Shown here: one piece after another, positions 1 through 5,610 of the stretch | Layout of the letters: each line of letters starts with the position of its first letter | Position numbering within the stretch: position 1 is the stretch's first letter | DNA from: Oscillospiraceae bacterium | Lineage (GTDB): Bacteria; Bacillota; Clostridia; Oscillospirales; Acutalibacteraceae | DNA length: 6,099 nt | Assembly: GCA_902796535.1 (NCBI GenBank) | Contig: CADBPL010000026.1 | Span: forward strand, 1 to 6,099 | Direction: 5' to 3' | Translations under genes and position numbers: made by a program | The notes under the pieces: generated by a model | The model's database searches: none | The model's input: only the letters and a program-made list of their open reading frames with translations | What the model was told of the DNA's origin: nothing

Positions 1-10
1 GACTGAGAGG

Positions 11-64
11 GCCTTTTGGCTCCCTCCTTGAGGGAGCTGTCGGCGCAGCCGACTGAGGGAGTTG
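11..64. repeat. Palindromic intergenic element (REP/MITE-like), left copy
   Basis: Seen: CTCCCTC (20-26) pairs with GAGGGAG (30-36) around a 3-nt loop, extended by G19-C37. A second perfect hairpin follows, GTCGGC (39-44) with GCCGAC (48-53). A second copy of GAGGGAG (55-61) could compete for the same C-rich arm, and the unit ends in GTTG. A small GCC-TTTT-GGC hairpin (11-20) precedes it. The first bases of the window (GACTGAGAGG) resemble the tail of this unit, so another copy may lie just outside. Elements of this design are, from memory, scattered between genes in gut clostridia. The family name is unknown to me and its boundaries are approximate. Confidence 0.55.
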
Positions 65-65
65 T

Positions 66-108
66 TATCCGTCAGATGTTTTTATATCCGCTATCCGCTC
101 ATATCGGC
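66..108 (-). repeat. Degenerate inverted copies of the 7-bp repeat
   Basis: TATCCGC occurs at 85-91 and again at 92-98, TATCGGC at 102-108, and TATCCGT at 66-72. These are reverse complements of GCGGATA and GCCGATA, the main units of the long array at 5603-5889. Two units are directly adjacent; the others are separated by a few bases. It looks like a short or decayed array in the opposite orientation, lying between the left palindromic element and the mutY promoter. Confidence 0.6.
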
Positions 109-125
109 TCATTTGAGAAAGCCGC

Positions 126-154
126 TTGCCAAACGGCAAAATTCCCGCTATAAT
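126..154 (+). promoter_or_regulatory. Sigma-A type promoter of mutY, with palindrome over the -35 box
   Basis: The -35 box TTGCCA (126-131; 5 of 6 to TTGACA) and a perfect -10 box TATAAT (149-154) are separated by exactly 17 bp. The 5' leader to the mutY ATG would be about 25 nt. The -35 box lies in a perfect inverted repeat, TTGCC-AAAC-GGCAA (126-139). This has the shape of an operator, but no regulator can be named from the window. Confidence 0.72.
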
Positions 155-186
155 AAACCTATCGTTTTGAAAAGGAGGGCGGCGCC

Positions 187-1227
187 ATGGATTTTGACCG
201 AAGTCTGCTCGGCGCGGCGGCGCCGCTCATCATTGCGCATTACCGCCGCTGCGGGCGGATGCTGCCGTGGCGCGACAGCCCGACCCCATACCACGTCTGG
301 GTTTCCGAGATCATGCTGCAGCAGACCCGCATTGAGGCGGTCATCCCTTATTATTACCGTTTTCTGGCGGCGCTGCCCACCGTGGCGGATTTGGCCGCCG
401 TGGAGGAAGAAGACCTGCTCAAGCTGTGGCAGGGGCTGGGTTATTATTCGCGCGCACGCAATTTGAAAAAAGCGGCGCAAATCATCATGAACGAGTTCGG
501 CGGCGAATTGCCGGCCGACGCCGCTCTGCTGCGCAAGCTGCCCGGCGTGGGCGATTACACCGCCGGGGCGATCGCTTCCATTGCCTACGGCAAACCCGAA
601 CCGGCCGTGGACGGCAATGTGCTGCGCGTGGCCATGCGCCTGACCGGGTGCGAGGCCGACGTGCTGCAGCCGCAAACCAAAAAAGCGGTGACCGACGCGC
701 TGCGCGCCGTCTACCCCGTCGGGGCGGATGCGGGCGCGCTGACGCAGGGCATTATGGAGCTGGGAGAAACCGTCTGCCTGCCCAACGGCGCGCCGCTGTG
801 CCCGGGCTGCCCGCTGGCGCCGCTGTGCGTGGCGAATCAGACCGGCCGCGCCGAACAACTGCCCAACCGAAGCGCAAAAAAGGCGCGCCGCATCGAAAAC
901 CGCACGGTGTTTTATTTGTGCTGCGGCGAAGCCGTGGCGCTCAATAAGCGCCCGCCCAAAGGGCTGCTGGCCGATTTGTGGGAGCTGCCCAACGTGCCCG
1001 GCACACTCACCGAAGCGCAGGTGCGCGCTCGTTACCCAGACGCTTTCGCCGTTGAGCCGCTGCCCGAAGCCAAACACATTTTCACCCATGTGGAGTGGCA
1101 CATGACCGGCTGGCGCGTGACCCTGCCCGCCCTGCCGCCGGCGTTCACCCCCGCCAATGCCGCCGAGATCCGCGAGCGCTATGCCGTGCCCAATGCGTTC
1201 CGAGCTTACCTGACGAACGCGGAATGA
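187..1227 (+). CDS. mutY: A/G-specific adenine glycosylase MutY
   Basis: Removes adenine mispaired with 8-oxoguanine (or G), starting base excision repair and preventing GC-to-TA mutations. The 346-aa protein is of normal length and complete. Seen: the catalytic-Glu motif SEIMLQQT (Glu41), the helix-hairpin-helix LPGVGDYTAGAI (118-129), VDGNV with the catalytic Asp142, and a four-Cys iron-sulfur cluster loop (Cys197, 205, 208, 214). The C-terminal NUDIX-like domain carries FTHVEW (299-304), matching the FSH loop that reads 8-oxoG in Geobacillus MutY. The first Cys gap is seven residues instead of the six of E. coli MutY. The ATG at 187 is set by AAAGGAGGG (171-179), 7 nt upstream, and by the promoter at 126-154. 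The lipoprotein gene begins 29 bp downstream with no terminator between, so the two are probably co-transcribed. Confidence 0.97.
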   Translation: MDFDRSLLGAAAPLIIAHYRRCGRMLPWRDSPTPYHVWVSEIMLQQTRIEAVIPYYYRFLAALPTVADLAAVEEEDLLKLWQGLGYYSRARNLKKAAQIIMNEFGGELPADAALLRKLPGVGDYTAGAIASIAYGKPEPAVDGNVLRVAMRLTGCEADVLQPQTKKAVTDALRAVYPVGADAGALTQGIMELGETVCLPNGAPLCPGCPLAPLCVANQTGRAEQLPNRSAKKARRIENRTVFYLCCGEAVALNKRPPKGLLADLWELPNVPGTLTEAQVRARYPDAFAVEPLPEAKHIFTHVEWHMTGWRVTLPALPPAFTPANAAEIRERYAVPNAFRAYLTNAE

Positions 1228-1256
1228 AGAATTACAAAGGAAGGAAGAAAAACCAA

Positions 1257-2162
1257 ATGAAAAAGACTTTTGCCCTGCTTCTTGCGCTTTCGCTCGGTGC
1301 GTTCGTGCTGGTCAGCTGTACCAAAGCGAGCGTGACCGAACCGATCGAAACCAAAGCGAGCATGGAAGCAACCACCGACGCAAACGGTCAGACCGCCGCC
1401 GAAACAAAGGCCGGAACAAAAACAGGATCAAAAACAGGAACCGGCGCCGGAGCAGAAAGAACAACGGCGTTCCCCACGCCGCATCTGGGCGAGACTGCCA
1501 AAGCGGAGGACGGTTCGGTTTACGCCGTGGGCGAGACCGTGACCGCCGGGAACGGCGAAAAGCGCGTTGCGCAGCCCGTGACGAACCCGGCGGGTGAGCT
1601 GGTTGGCGTAACGCTGCTCACGCCGGAGGCGATCAGCGAGCAGCAATCGCAGGCGCAGGCGATCGCGCAGGCCGAGGCGGCCTATACCGGGCACACCAAC
1701 CGCCAGCGCGTCACCACCACCGTGGTGCGCGGCACCTCGCCCAACCGCCTCACCACGCGCCCCACGCTGGCCGAAACCGAGCCGCGCAGCGCCAACCTGC
1801 CCGAAACGCTGCCCTCCTATTATGTGCCCGAAACGACCGTTGCGCCGGAACGCGTTAAGGTCAGCTACCCGGGCACGCTCAACTACACCGAAAACGGCGT
1901 CACAACAAAATACCAGATCGACCGATATGAGGCGTCGATCGTGAGCGACAGCTCCGCCGTGACGCTCACCGTGCACCCGCTCAGCCCGCTCAGTGAGGCG
2001 ACCATCGTCAGGATCGGCTACAACTGCTACGACGCCCAGGGCAAAAAACTGAACCCGGAAACCCTTTACACGCCCGCCGCCCTCAACCCCAACGGCTCCG
2101 CCACCAACGCCATCGCCCCCCTGCCCGAAAACACCGTGCGGGTGGAATTCTTCGGAAATTGA
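1257..2162 (+). CDS. Putative lipoprotein with Thr/Ala/Lys-rich linker, unknown function
   Basis: I do not recognise a named family. The 301-aa product starts with a lipoprotein signal peptide: MKK, a hydrophobic stretch (about 5-19) and lipobox LVSC with Cys21, predicting lipid anchoring to the outer face of the membrane. Residues 22-75 are low-complexity (Thr, Ala, Lys, Gly; short KAS and KTGSKTG repeats). A middle part (76-145) includes an Ala/Gln-rich stretch (126-142). Residues 146-195 are Thr/Arg/Pro-rich. The C-terminal part (about 198-301) alternates hydrophobic residues, with VTLTVHPLS and IGYNCYDAQGKKL. This resembles a small beta-sandwich of the FxLYD/Ig kind (inference). Start: GGAAGGA (1239-1245) sits 11 nt before ATG 1257, and the signal peptide fits it. 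An in-frame ATG at 1224 overlaps the mutY stop (ATGA) but has a poor ribosome site and would put eleven polar residues before the signal. No separate promoter is seen. Confidence 0.85.
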   Translation: MKKTFALLLALSLGAFVLVSCTKASVTEPIETKASMEATTDANGQTAAETKAGTKTGSKTGTGAGAERTTAFPTPHLGETAKAEDGSVYAVGETVTAGNGEKRVAQPVTNPAGELVGVTLLTPEAISEQQSQAQAIAQAEAAYTGHTNRQRVTTTVVRGTSPNRLTTRPTLAETEPRSANLPETLPSYYVPETTVAPERVKVSYPGTLNYTENGVTTKYQIDRYEASIVSDSSAVTLTVHPLSPLSEATIVRIGYNCYDAQGKKLNPETLYTPAALNPNGSATNAIAPLPENTVRVEFFGN

Positions 2163-2204
2163 CAGCGCCCTGACCTCAAAGCAACAATTTCGGGCGAAAA
2201 ATGC

Positions 2205-2275
2205 AAATTCAGAATGATTCACGGCAATGCTTTGCGCGTTTTCACCAAAAATGTCTGAATTTTAACTATTTTTTT
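2205..2275 (+). terminator. Possible weak terminator after the lipoprotein gene
   Basis: A perfect 9-bp inverted repeat, AAATTCAGA (2205-2213) and TCTGAATTT (2254-2262), encloses a 40-nt loop and is followed by a run of seven T (2269-2275). The stem is AT-rich and the loop long, so this is not a canonical intrinsic terminator. It is the only candidate between the lipoprotein gene and the next promoter. Confidence 0.3.
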
Positions 2276-2308
2276 CTATTTTGAACGCAACAATTTTTTG
2301 AAAAACAC

Positions 2309-2337
2309 TTGCATATCCCCGCCGAATCAGTTATAAT
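2309..2337 (+). promoter_or_regulatory. Sigma-A type promoter of the Thr-rich exported protein gene
   Basis: TTGCAT (2309-2314) and a perfect TATAAT (2332-2337) are separated by 17 bp, in an AT-rich stretch. Transcription from about 2344 would give a leader near 58 nt. The leader contains two overlapping, mutually exclusive weak 6-bp inverted repeats: TACATA/TATGTA (2343-2348, 2360-2365) and TTGTTT/AAACAA (2349-2354, 2365-2370). Neither resembles a known riboswitch. Confidence 0.75.
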
Positions 2338-2401
2338 ACACGTACATATTGTTTCCAGGTATGTAAACAAAAAACATTTTCCCAAAATGGAGGACAAAAA
2401 C

Positions 2402-3409
2402 ATGAAGAAACTCAGCATTCTCCTCGCGCTGATTTTGGCGCTCTCCTGCTTCTCCTTTGCGGCGTCTGCAATCGAGGCTAACGATTCTGTAGCCGAGAAC
2501 GCGGCTATCGCCCCTGCAGCGGAGACCACTACTGCTGCAACGGAGACCACCACTGCTGCAACGGTGACTACGGCAGCGCCGACTACTACTGCAAAAGAAA
2601 CCACCACTGCGGCTCCGCAGATTCCGGTTCTTATTAAGGTGATCTACAGCACGGCTCATTCGGACGGTTCCTATCATGACAGCAAGGCTGAGACTCCGTC
2701 GAACAGCTGGGACAGAGATTCCCACAGCAACTGGGTCGATTACAAGCTGGTCTATTATTTCTATCCGCAGGGCACGACGGTTACCGGAAAAGACATTCAT
2801 GATCTTGTTCTTTCGACCGCTCAGAACAATGCGTTCAACGTTGTCAACAACACGGCCAACAAAGACGTGATCAACGGCGGCAGCAAGCCCACCATGGTGA
2901 TCGACGGCAAAGAATTCACGCTTAATGACTACGTTTTCCAGGGCGCGCCTCTTGACTTTAATAATGATAGAATCCTTGACGATGTTCAGGTCGATCCGGT
3001 CAAACATCCGGAATGGTCGAATTCTCTTGGTTCTCAGACGCTTACGGATCTCAACGGTTACGGCTTCATCTGCTACGCTGCTGAAAACGACGACGTTGCC
3101 GAATTTGCACAGGTCGCTGCCAGCCAGCTTGGCGGTTACCAGTGGAACGGCGTGGCCAAGGCGAACGTTGCCCTCGTGAACGAAATCATCAAGGGCTTCA
3201 ACGCTTCCGCTGACGTAGTTGCCAAAGAGCTGCCCGCGGCTGTTGCCAGCAACAAGGCTGCTGCTGAAAACGGCGGCAAGGCCGTTAACGGCACCACTGC
3301 CACCTCCACCTCCCCGAAGACCGGTACTTCCGCTGTTGCAGGCGTTGCGATCGTTGTGCTTGCGCTTGCCACCACCACCACCGTGGTTCTTCGCAAAAAG
3401 GAAGACTGA
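2402..3409 (+). CDS. Exported Thr-rich surface protein with LPXTG-like C-terminal anchor
   Basis: Not a family I recognise. The 335-aa protein has a classical signal peptide (MKK, hydrophobic 4-20, likely cleavage after AASA, residue 23). A Thr/Ala-rich stalk (38-72) with ETTTAAT repeats follows, then a unique domain (about 75-265) rich in Asn, Asp and aromatics. Within it DFNNDRILDDVQVD (185-198) spaces its acidic residues like the start of a calcium loop (D185, N187, D189, D193), but Gln196 stands where an EF-hand or dockerin loop needs an acid. After an Ala-rich stretch come SPKTG (304-308), a hydrophobic segment (311-330) and the tail RKKED. That is the layout of sortase substrates with a non-canonical motif; it could instead be a plain membrane anchor. 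GGAGG (2389-2393) lies 8 nt before ATG 2402, favouring it over ATG 2387. Many Thr, Ala, Val and Ser codons end in T, unlike the GC-ending neighbours. With its own strong promoter and terminator, it looks highly expressed and monocistronic. Confidence 0.9.
   Translation: MKKLSILLALILALSCFSFAASAIEANDSVAENAAIAPAAETTTAATETTTAATVTTAAPTTTAKETTTAAPQIPVLIKVIYSTAHSDGSYHDSKAETPSNSWDRDSHSNWVDYKLVYYFYPQGTTVTGKDIHDLVLSTAQNNAFNVVNNTANKDVINGGSKPTMVIDGKEFTLNDYVFQGAPLDFNNDRILDDVQVDPVKHPEWSNSLGSQTLTDLNGYGFICYAAENDDVAEFAQVAASQLGGYQWNGVAKANVALVNEIIKGFNASADVVAKELPAAVASNKAAAENGGKAVNGTTATSTSPKTGTSAVAGVAIVVLALATTTTVVLRKKED
2522..2563 (+). repeat. Two tandem 21-bp repeats inside the stalk coding region
   Basis: Two adjacent 21-bp units (2522-2542 and 2543-2563) differ by one base and each encode ETTTAAT. 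A degenerate third unit (VTTAAPT) follows. The repeat keeps the frame and lengthens the Thr-rich stalk by seven residues per copy, so it may vary in number between strains. Confidence 0.75.
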
Positions 3410-3456
3410 TTGGTTTTCCGCTGATTGGTTCTCCATTGGATTCAAATAAGGAACAT

Positions 3457-3484
3457 AAGCCGTCGGGTTATCCGGCGGCTTTTT
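3457..3484 (+). terminator. Rho-independent terminator of the exported protein gene
   Basis: Arm AGCCGTCGG (3458-3466) pairs with CCGGCGGCT (3472-3480), with one T-G wobble and loop GTTAT. The stem is extended by A3457-T3481 and followed by T's through 3484. It lies 48 bp after the stop codon and separates this gene from the dehydratase unit. Confidence 0.87.
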
Positions 3485-3545
3485 GTCACGTTAAACGCAA
3501 AATGCGAAGCTGCGCGGCCGTTTCGCGCCAAACGGCAAAGCCCGG

Positions 3546-3584
3546 CGCCTTTTTGCAGCGGCCGGAAGGCGAGCGGAAAAAGGC
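3546..3584. repeat. Inverted repeat with two alternative pairings, function unknown
   Basis: The 218-bp gap between the terminator and the dehydratase gene holds GCCTTTTT (3547-3554) and its perfect complement AAAAAGGC (3577-3584). The overlapping CGCCTT (3546-3551) can instead pair with AAGGCG (3566-3571), so the two hairpins exclude each other. They lie upstream of the dehydratase promoter, so they would not be in its transcript. Neither strand has a T-run in terminator position. I see no ORF or known RNA here. Confidence 0.4.
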
Positions 3585-3610
3585 ATTTGTTTGATTACGC
3601 ACAGTTTCGG

Positions 3611-3639
3611 TTGACTTTTTGCCGTACAAGCCTTATAAT
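3611..3639 (+). promoter_or_regulatory. Sigma-A type promoter of the dehydratase gene
   Basis: TTGACT (3611-3616, 5 of 6) and a perfect TATAAT (3634-3639) have a 17-bp spacer. This predicts a leader of about 57 nt. A second TATAAT at 3660-3665 has no -35 box at the right distance. Confidence 0.82.
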
Positions 3640-3687
3640 ATACTTGTCTTTTTCTGTACTATAATAAGACAGCGATGCCATCGTTTG

Positions 3688-3705
3688 AAAGGATGAAAAC
3701 AATTG
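3688..3705 (+). promoter_or_regulatory. Ribosome binding site deciding a TTG start
   Basis: AAAGGA (3688-3693) ends 9 nt before the TTG at 3703, the first plausible start of the dehydratase frame. The ATG nearest the ribosome site (3693) is in a different frame that ends at 3953 without a recognisable product. The next in-frame ATG (3748, Met16) has no good ribosome site and would begin just before the first membrane helix. Confidence 0.7.
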
Positions 3706-5610
3706 AGCCTTTTGTCATCCGACAGCCGCAGGTTCCCGACCCCGCAGATGCTGCTGCGCCGCAGCATTATCGCCCTGCTCGACCTGCTGTTTCTGAATCT
3801 TGCCTATGTGGCCGTTTGCGGCTTGAAATACAGCCTGCTGAGCGTGCTTGGCGTTCTCATCGGCCGCTCGTGGTATATTTCCATCATCTACATTGCTGTG
3901 CTGACGTTCTTCGGGCTGTACAACAGCATGTGGGAATATGCCGGGCTGCATGAGCTGCTGCGATGTTTCGGCGCGGTGCTGACTTCCACGCTGCTCACCA
4001 TCGGCGCGGACAGCATTTGCCGCAACATGAGCCTGTTCAACCAGCGCAGCCCCGCGCTGCCCGACACGGGCCTTTCCATTTCCGTCTACTTTTTTGCCGC
4101 GCTGCTCACCTTTTTCCTGTCAGGCTTTTTGCGCATTTTTTACCGCTCCCTGCGCAACGCGCGCAACATTTTTGTCAACCGCCACAACACCAAGCGCCAC
4201 CGCATTATGATCATCGGCGCGGGCGATACCGGCATTACCATCTACCGCGAGCTGGAGCAAAAGGGCTTTGCCACCGGCAAGCCGGTCGTTTTTGTGGATG
4301 ACGACCCCAACAAGCAGGGGCGGCGCGTGGGCTTTGTGCCCGTGCGCGGCAGCAGCGAGCGCATTCCCGAACTGGCCAAGCGCTATGACGTGGATGAGAT
4401 CATTCTGGCCGTTCCGTCCATGAACAGCCAGCGCCGCGGCGAACTGCTGAAGATCGCCATGGAGACCGGCTGCAAGCTGAAAACCTCGCTTTCCTTTGAA
4501 GAGATCACCGAAAACCCCGCCTCTGAGGGCGCCGTGCGCAATGTTGAAATCGCCGACCTGCTCGCGCGCCCTGAGGTCAAGCTGAACAACGCCATCTGCT
4601 CCTATCTCAAAGGCCAGACCGTTATGGTCACGGGCGGCGGCGGCTCCATCGGGTCCGAGCTTTGCACCCAGGTGGCGCGTTACAGCCCCAAGCGCATCGT
4701 GATTTTTGATAACTACGAAAACAACGCCTTTTTGCTCAAAGGTCGCCTTGACCGCCATTATAAAGGCAAGGTCGATTTTGTGATCCGCATCGGCTCCGTG
4801 CAGGACCCGAAACGCCTGCGCGAAGTGATGCATGAATTCCAGCCCTCCGTTTTGTTCCATGCCGCCGCGCACAAGCACGTGCCGCTCATGGAAGAAAGCC
4901 CCTGCGAGGCGGTGAAAAACAACGTGTTCGGCACCTATAACGTGGCCAACGCGGCGATCGACTGCGGCGTGAAAAAGGTCGTGATCCTTTCCACCGACAA
5001 AGCCGTGAACCCAACCAACGTGATGGGCGCCTCCAAGCGCGTGACCGAGCTGATCATCCAATACTTTGAGCGCAAAAACAGCAACACCCATTTTGCCGCC
5101 GTTCGGTTCGGCAACGTGCTCGGCTCCAACGGCAGCGTGATCCCGATTTTCAAAGAGCAGATCGAGGCCGGCGGCCCCGTGATCGTGACGCATAAAGACA
5201 TCACCCGCTATTTTATGACCATCCCCGAAGCGGCGCAGCTTGTCTGCCAGGCGGGCGGCCTGAGCCGCGGCGGCGAAATCTTTGTGCTGGATATGGGCGA
5301 ACCGGTGAGCATCACGTCGCTGGCGGAAAAGCTCATTCGTCTGTCGGGCTACACGCCGTATGAGGACATCAAAATTGAATTCACCGGCCTGCGCCCGGGC
5401 GAAAAGCTGTATGAGGAGCTGACCCTCAGCGAGGAAGCGGGCGAAATGCAACTGACCGCCAACAACAAAATCTTCGTGCTGCCGCCCGTTCAGTTTGACA
5501 GCAAAAAACTGGAGCAGGGGCTTAAAGCGCTGCGCCACGTGAACGAGGACAACGTGCGCGACCTGCTGCGCGACCTCGTGCCGAATTACCACGAAGCGGA
5601 GAGCAAGTAG
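3703..5610 (+). CDS. Membrane-bound nucleotide-sugar 4,6-dehydratase (PglF/CapD/WbpM family)
   Basis: Family members convert UDP-GlcNAc to the UDP-4-keto-6-deoxy sugar, a first step towards bacillosamine-type or other 6-deoxyamino sugars of surface glycans. The exact sugar here is inferred. At 635 aa it has the usual full length. Seen: four hydrophobic segments (about 20-40, 50-72, 85-103, 125-146); a first Rossmann domain with IGAGDTG (171-177); and the catalytic SDR domain with TGGGGSIG (310-317), FHAAAHKHVPLME (385-397), STDKA (430-434) and MGASK (441-445). Also RFGNVLGSNGS (468-478) and GLRPGEKLYEEL (562-573). Thr431, Asp432 and Lys433 match the PglF catalytic triad. Met441 replaces the usual SDR Tyr, as in PglF, and Lys445 is kept. 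It has its own promoter and no glycan genes alongside in this window. Its last codons (GCG GAG AGC AAG TAG) merge into the downstream heptamer array. No terminator is seen before that array. Confidence 0.95.
   Translation: MSLLSSDSRRFPTPQMLLRRSIIALLDLLFLNLAYVAVCGLKYSLLSVLGVLIGRSWYISIIYIAVLTFFGLYNSMWEYAGLHELLRCFGAVLTSTLLTIGADSICRNMSLFNQRSPALPDTGLSISVYFFAALLTFFLSGFLRIFYRSLRNARNIFVNRHNTKRHRIMIIGAGDTGITIYRELEQKGFATGKPVVFVDDDPNKQGRRVGFVPVRGSSERIPELAKRYDVDEIILAVPSMNSQRRGELLKIAMETGCKLKTSLSFEEITENPASEGAVRNVEIADLLARPEVKLNNAICSYLKGQTVMVTGGGGSIGSELCTQVARYSPKRIVIFDNYENNAFLLKGRLDRHYKGKVDFVIRIGSVQDPKRLREVMHEFQPSVLFHAAAHKHVPLMEESPCEAVKNNVFGTYNVANAAIDCGVKKVVILSTDKAVNPTNVMGASKRVTELIIQYFERKNSNTHFAAVRFGNVLGSNGSVIPIFKEQIEAGGPVIVTHKDITRYFMTIPEAAQLVCQAGGLSRGGEIFVLDMGEPVSITSLAEKLIRLSGYTPYEDIKIEFTGLRPGEKLYEELTLSEEAGEMQLTANNKIFVLPPVQFDSKKLEQGLKALRHVNEDNVRDLLRDLVPNYHEAESK

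Noticed and set aside
148..1101. Long minus-strand open frame opposite mutY
   Set aside because: Arg/Gln/His-rich translation without recognisable domains; mutY on the + strand explains the region.
2327..3445. Minus-strand open frame opposite the exported protein gene
   Set aside because: No signal peptide or domain is seen. The + strand gene has a promoter, ribosome site, signal peptide, anchor and terminator.
3660..3665. Second TATAAT as a tandem promoter
   Set aside because: No -35-like box at 16-18 bp (TTGTCT lies only 10 bp away) and no TGn extension.
3675..3953. Small + strand gene starting at ATG 3675 or 3693, overlapping the dehydratase start
   Set aside because: Its translation is a frame-shifted reading of the dehydratase N-terminus, while the membrane helices are encoded in the TTG frame. 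The ribosome site is better assigned to TTG 3703.
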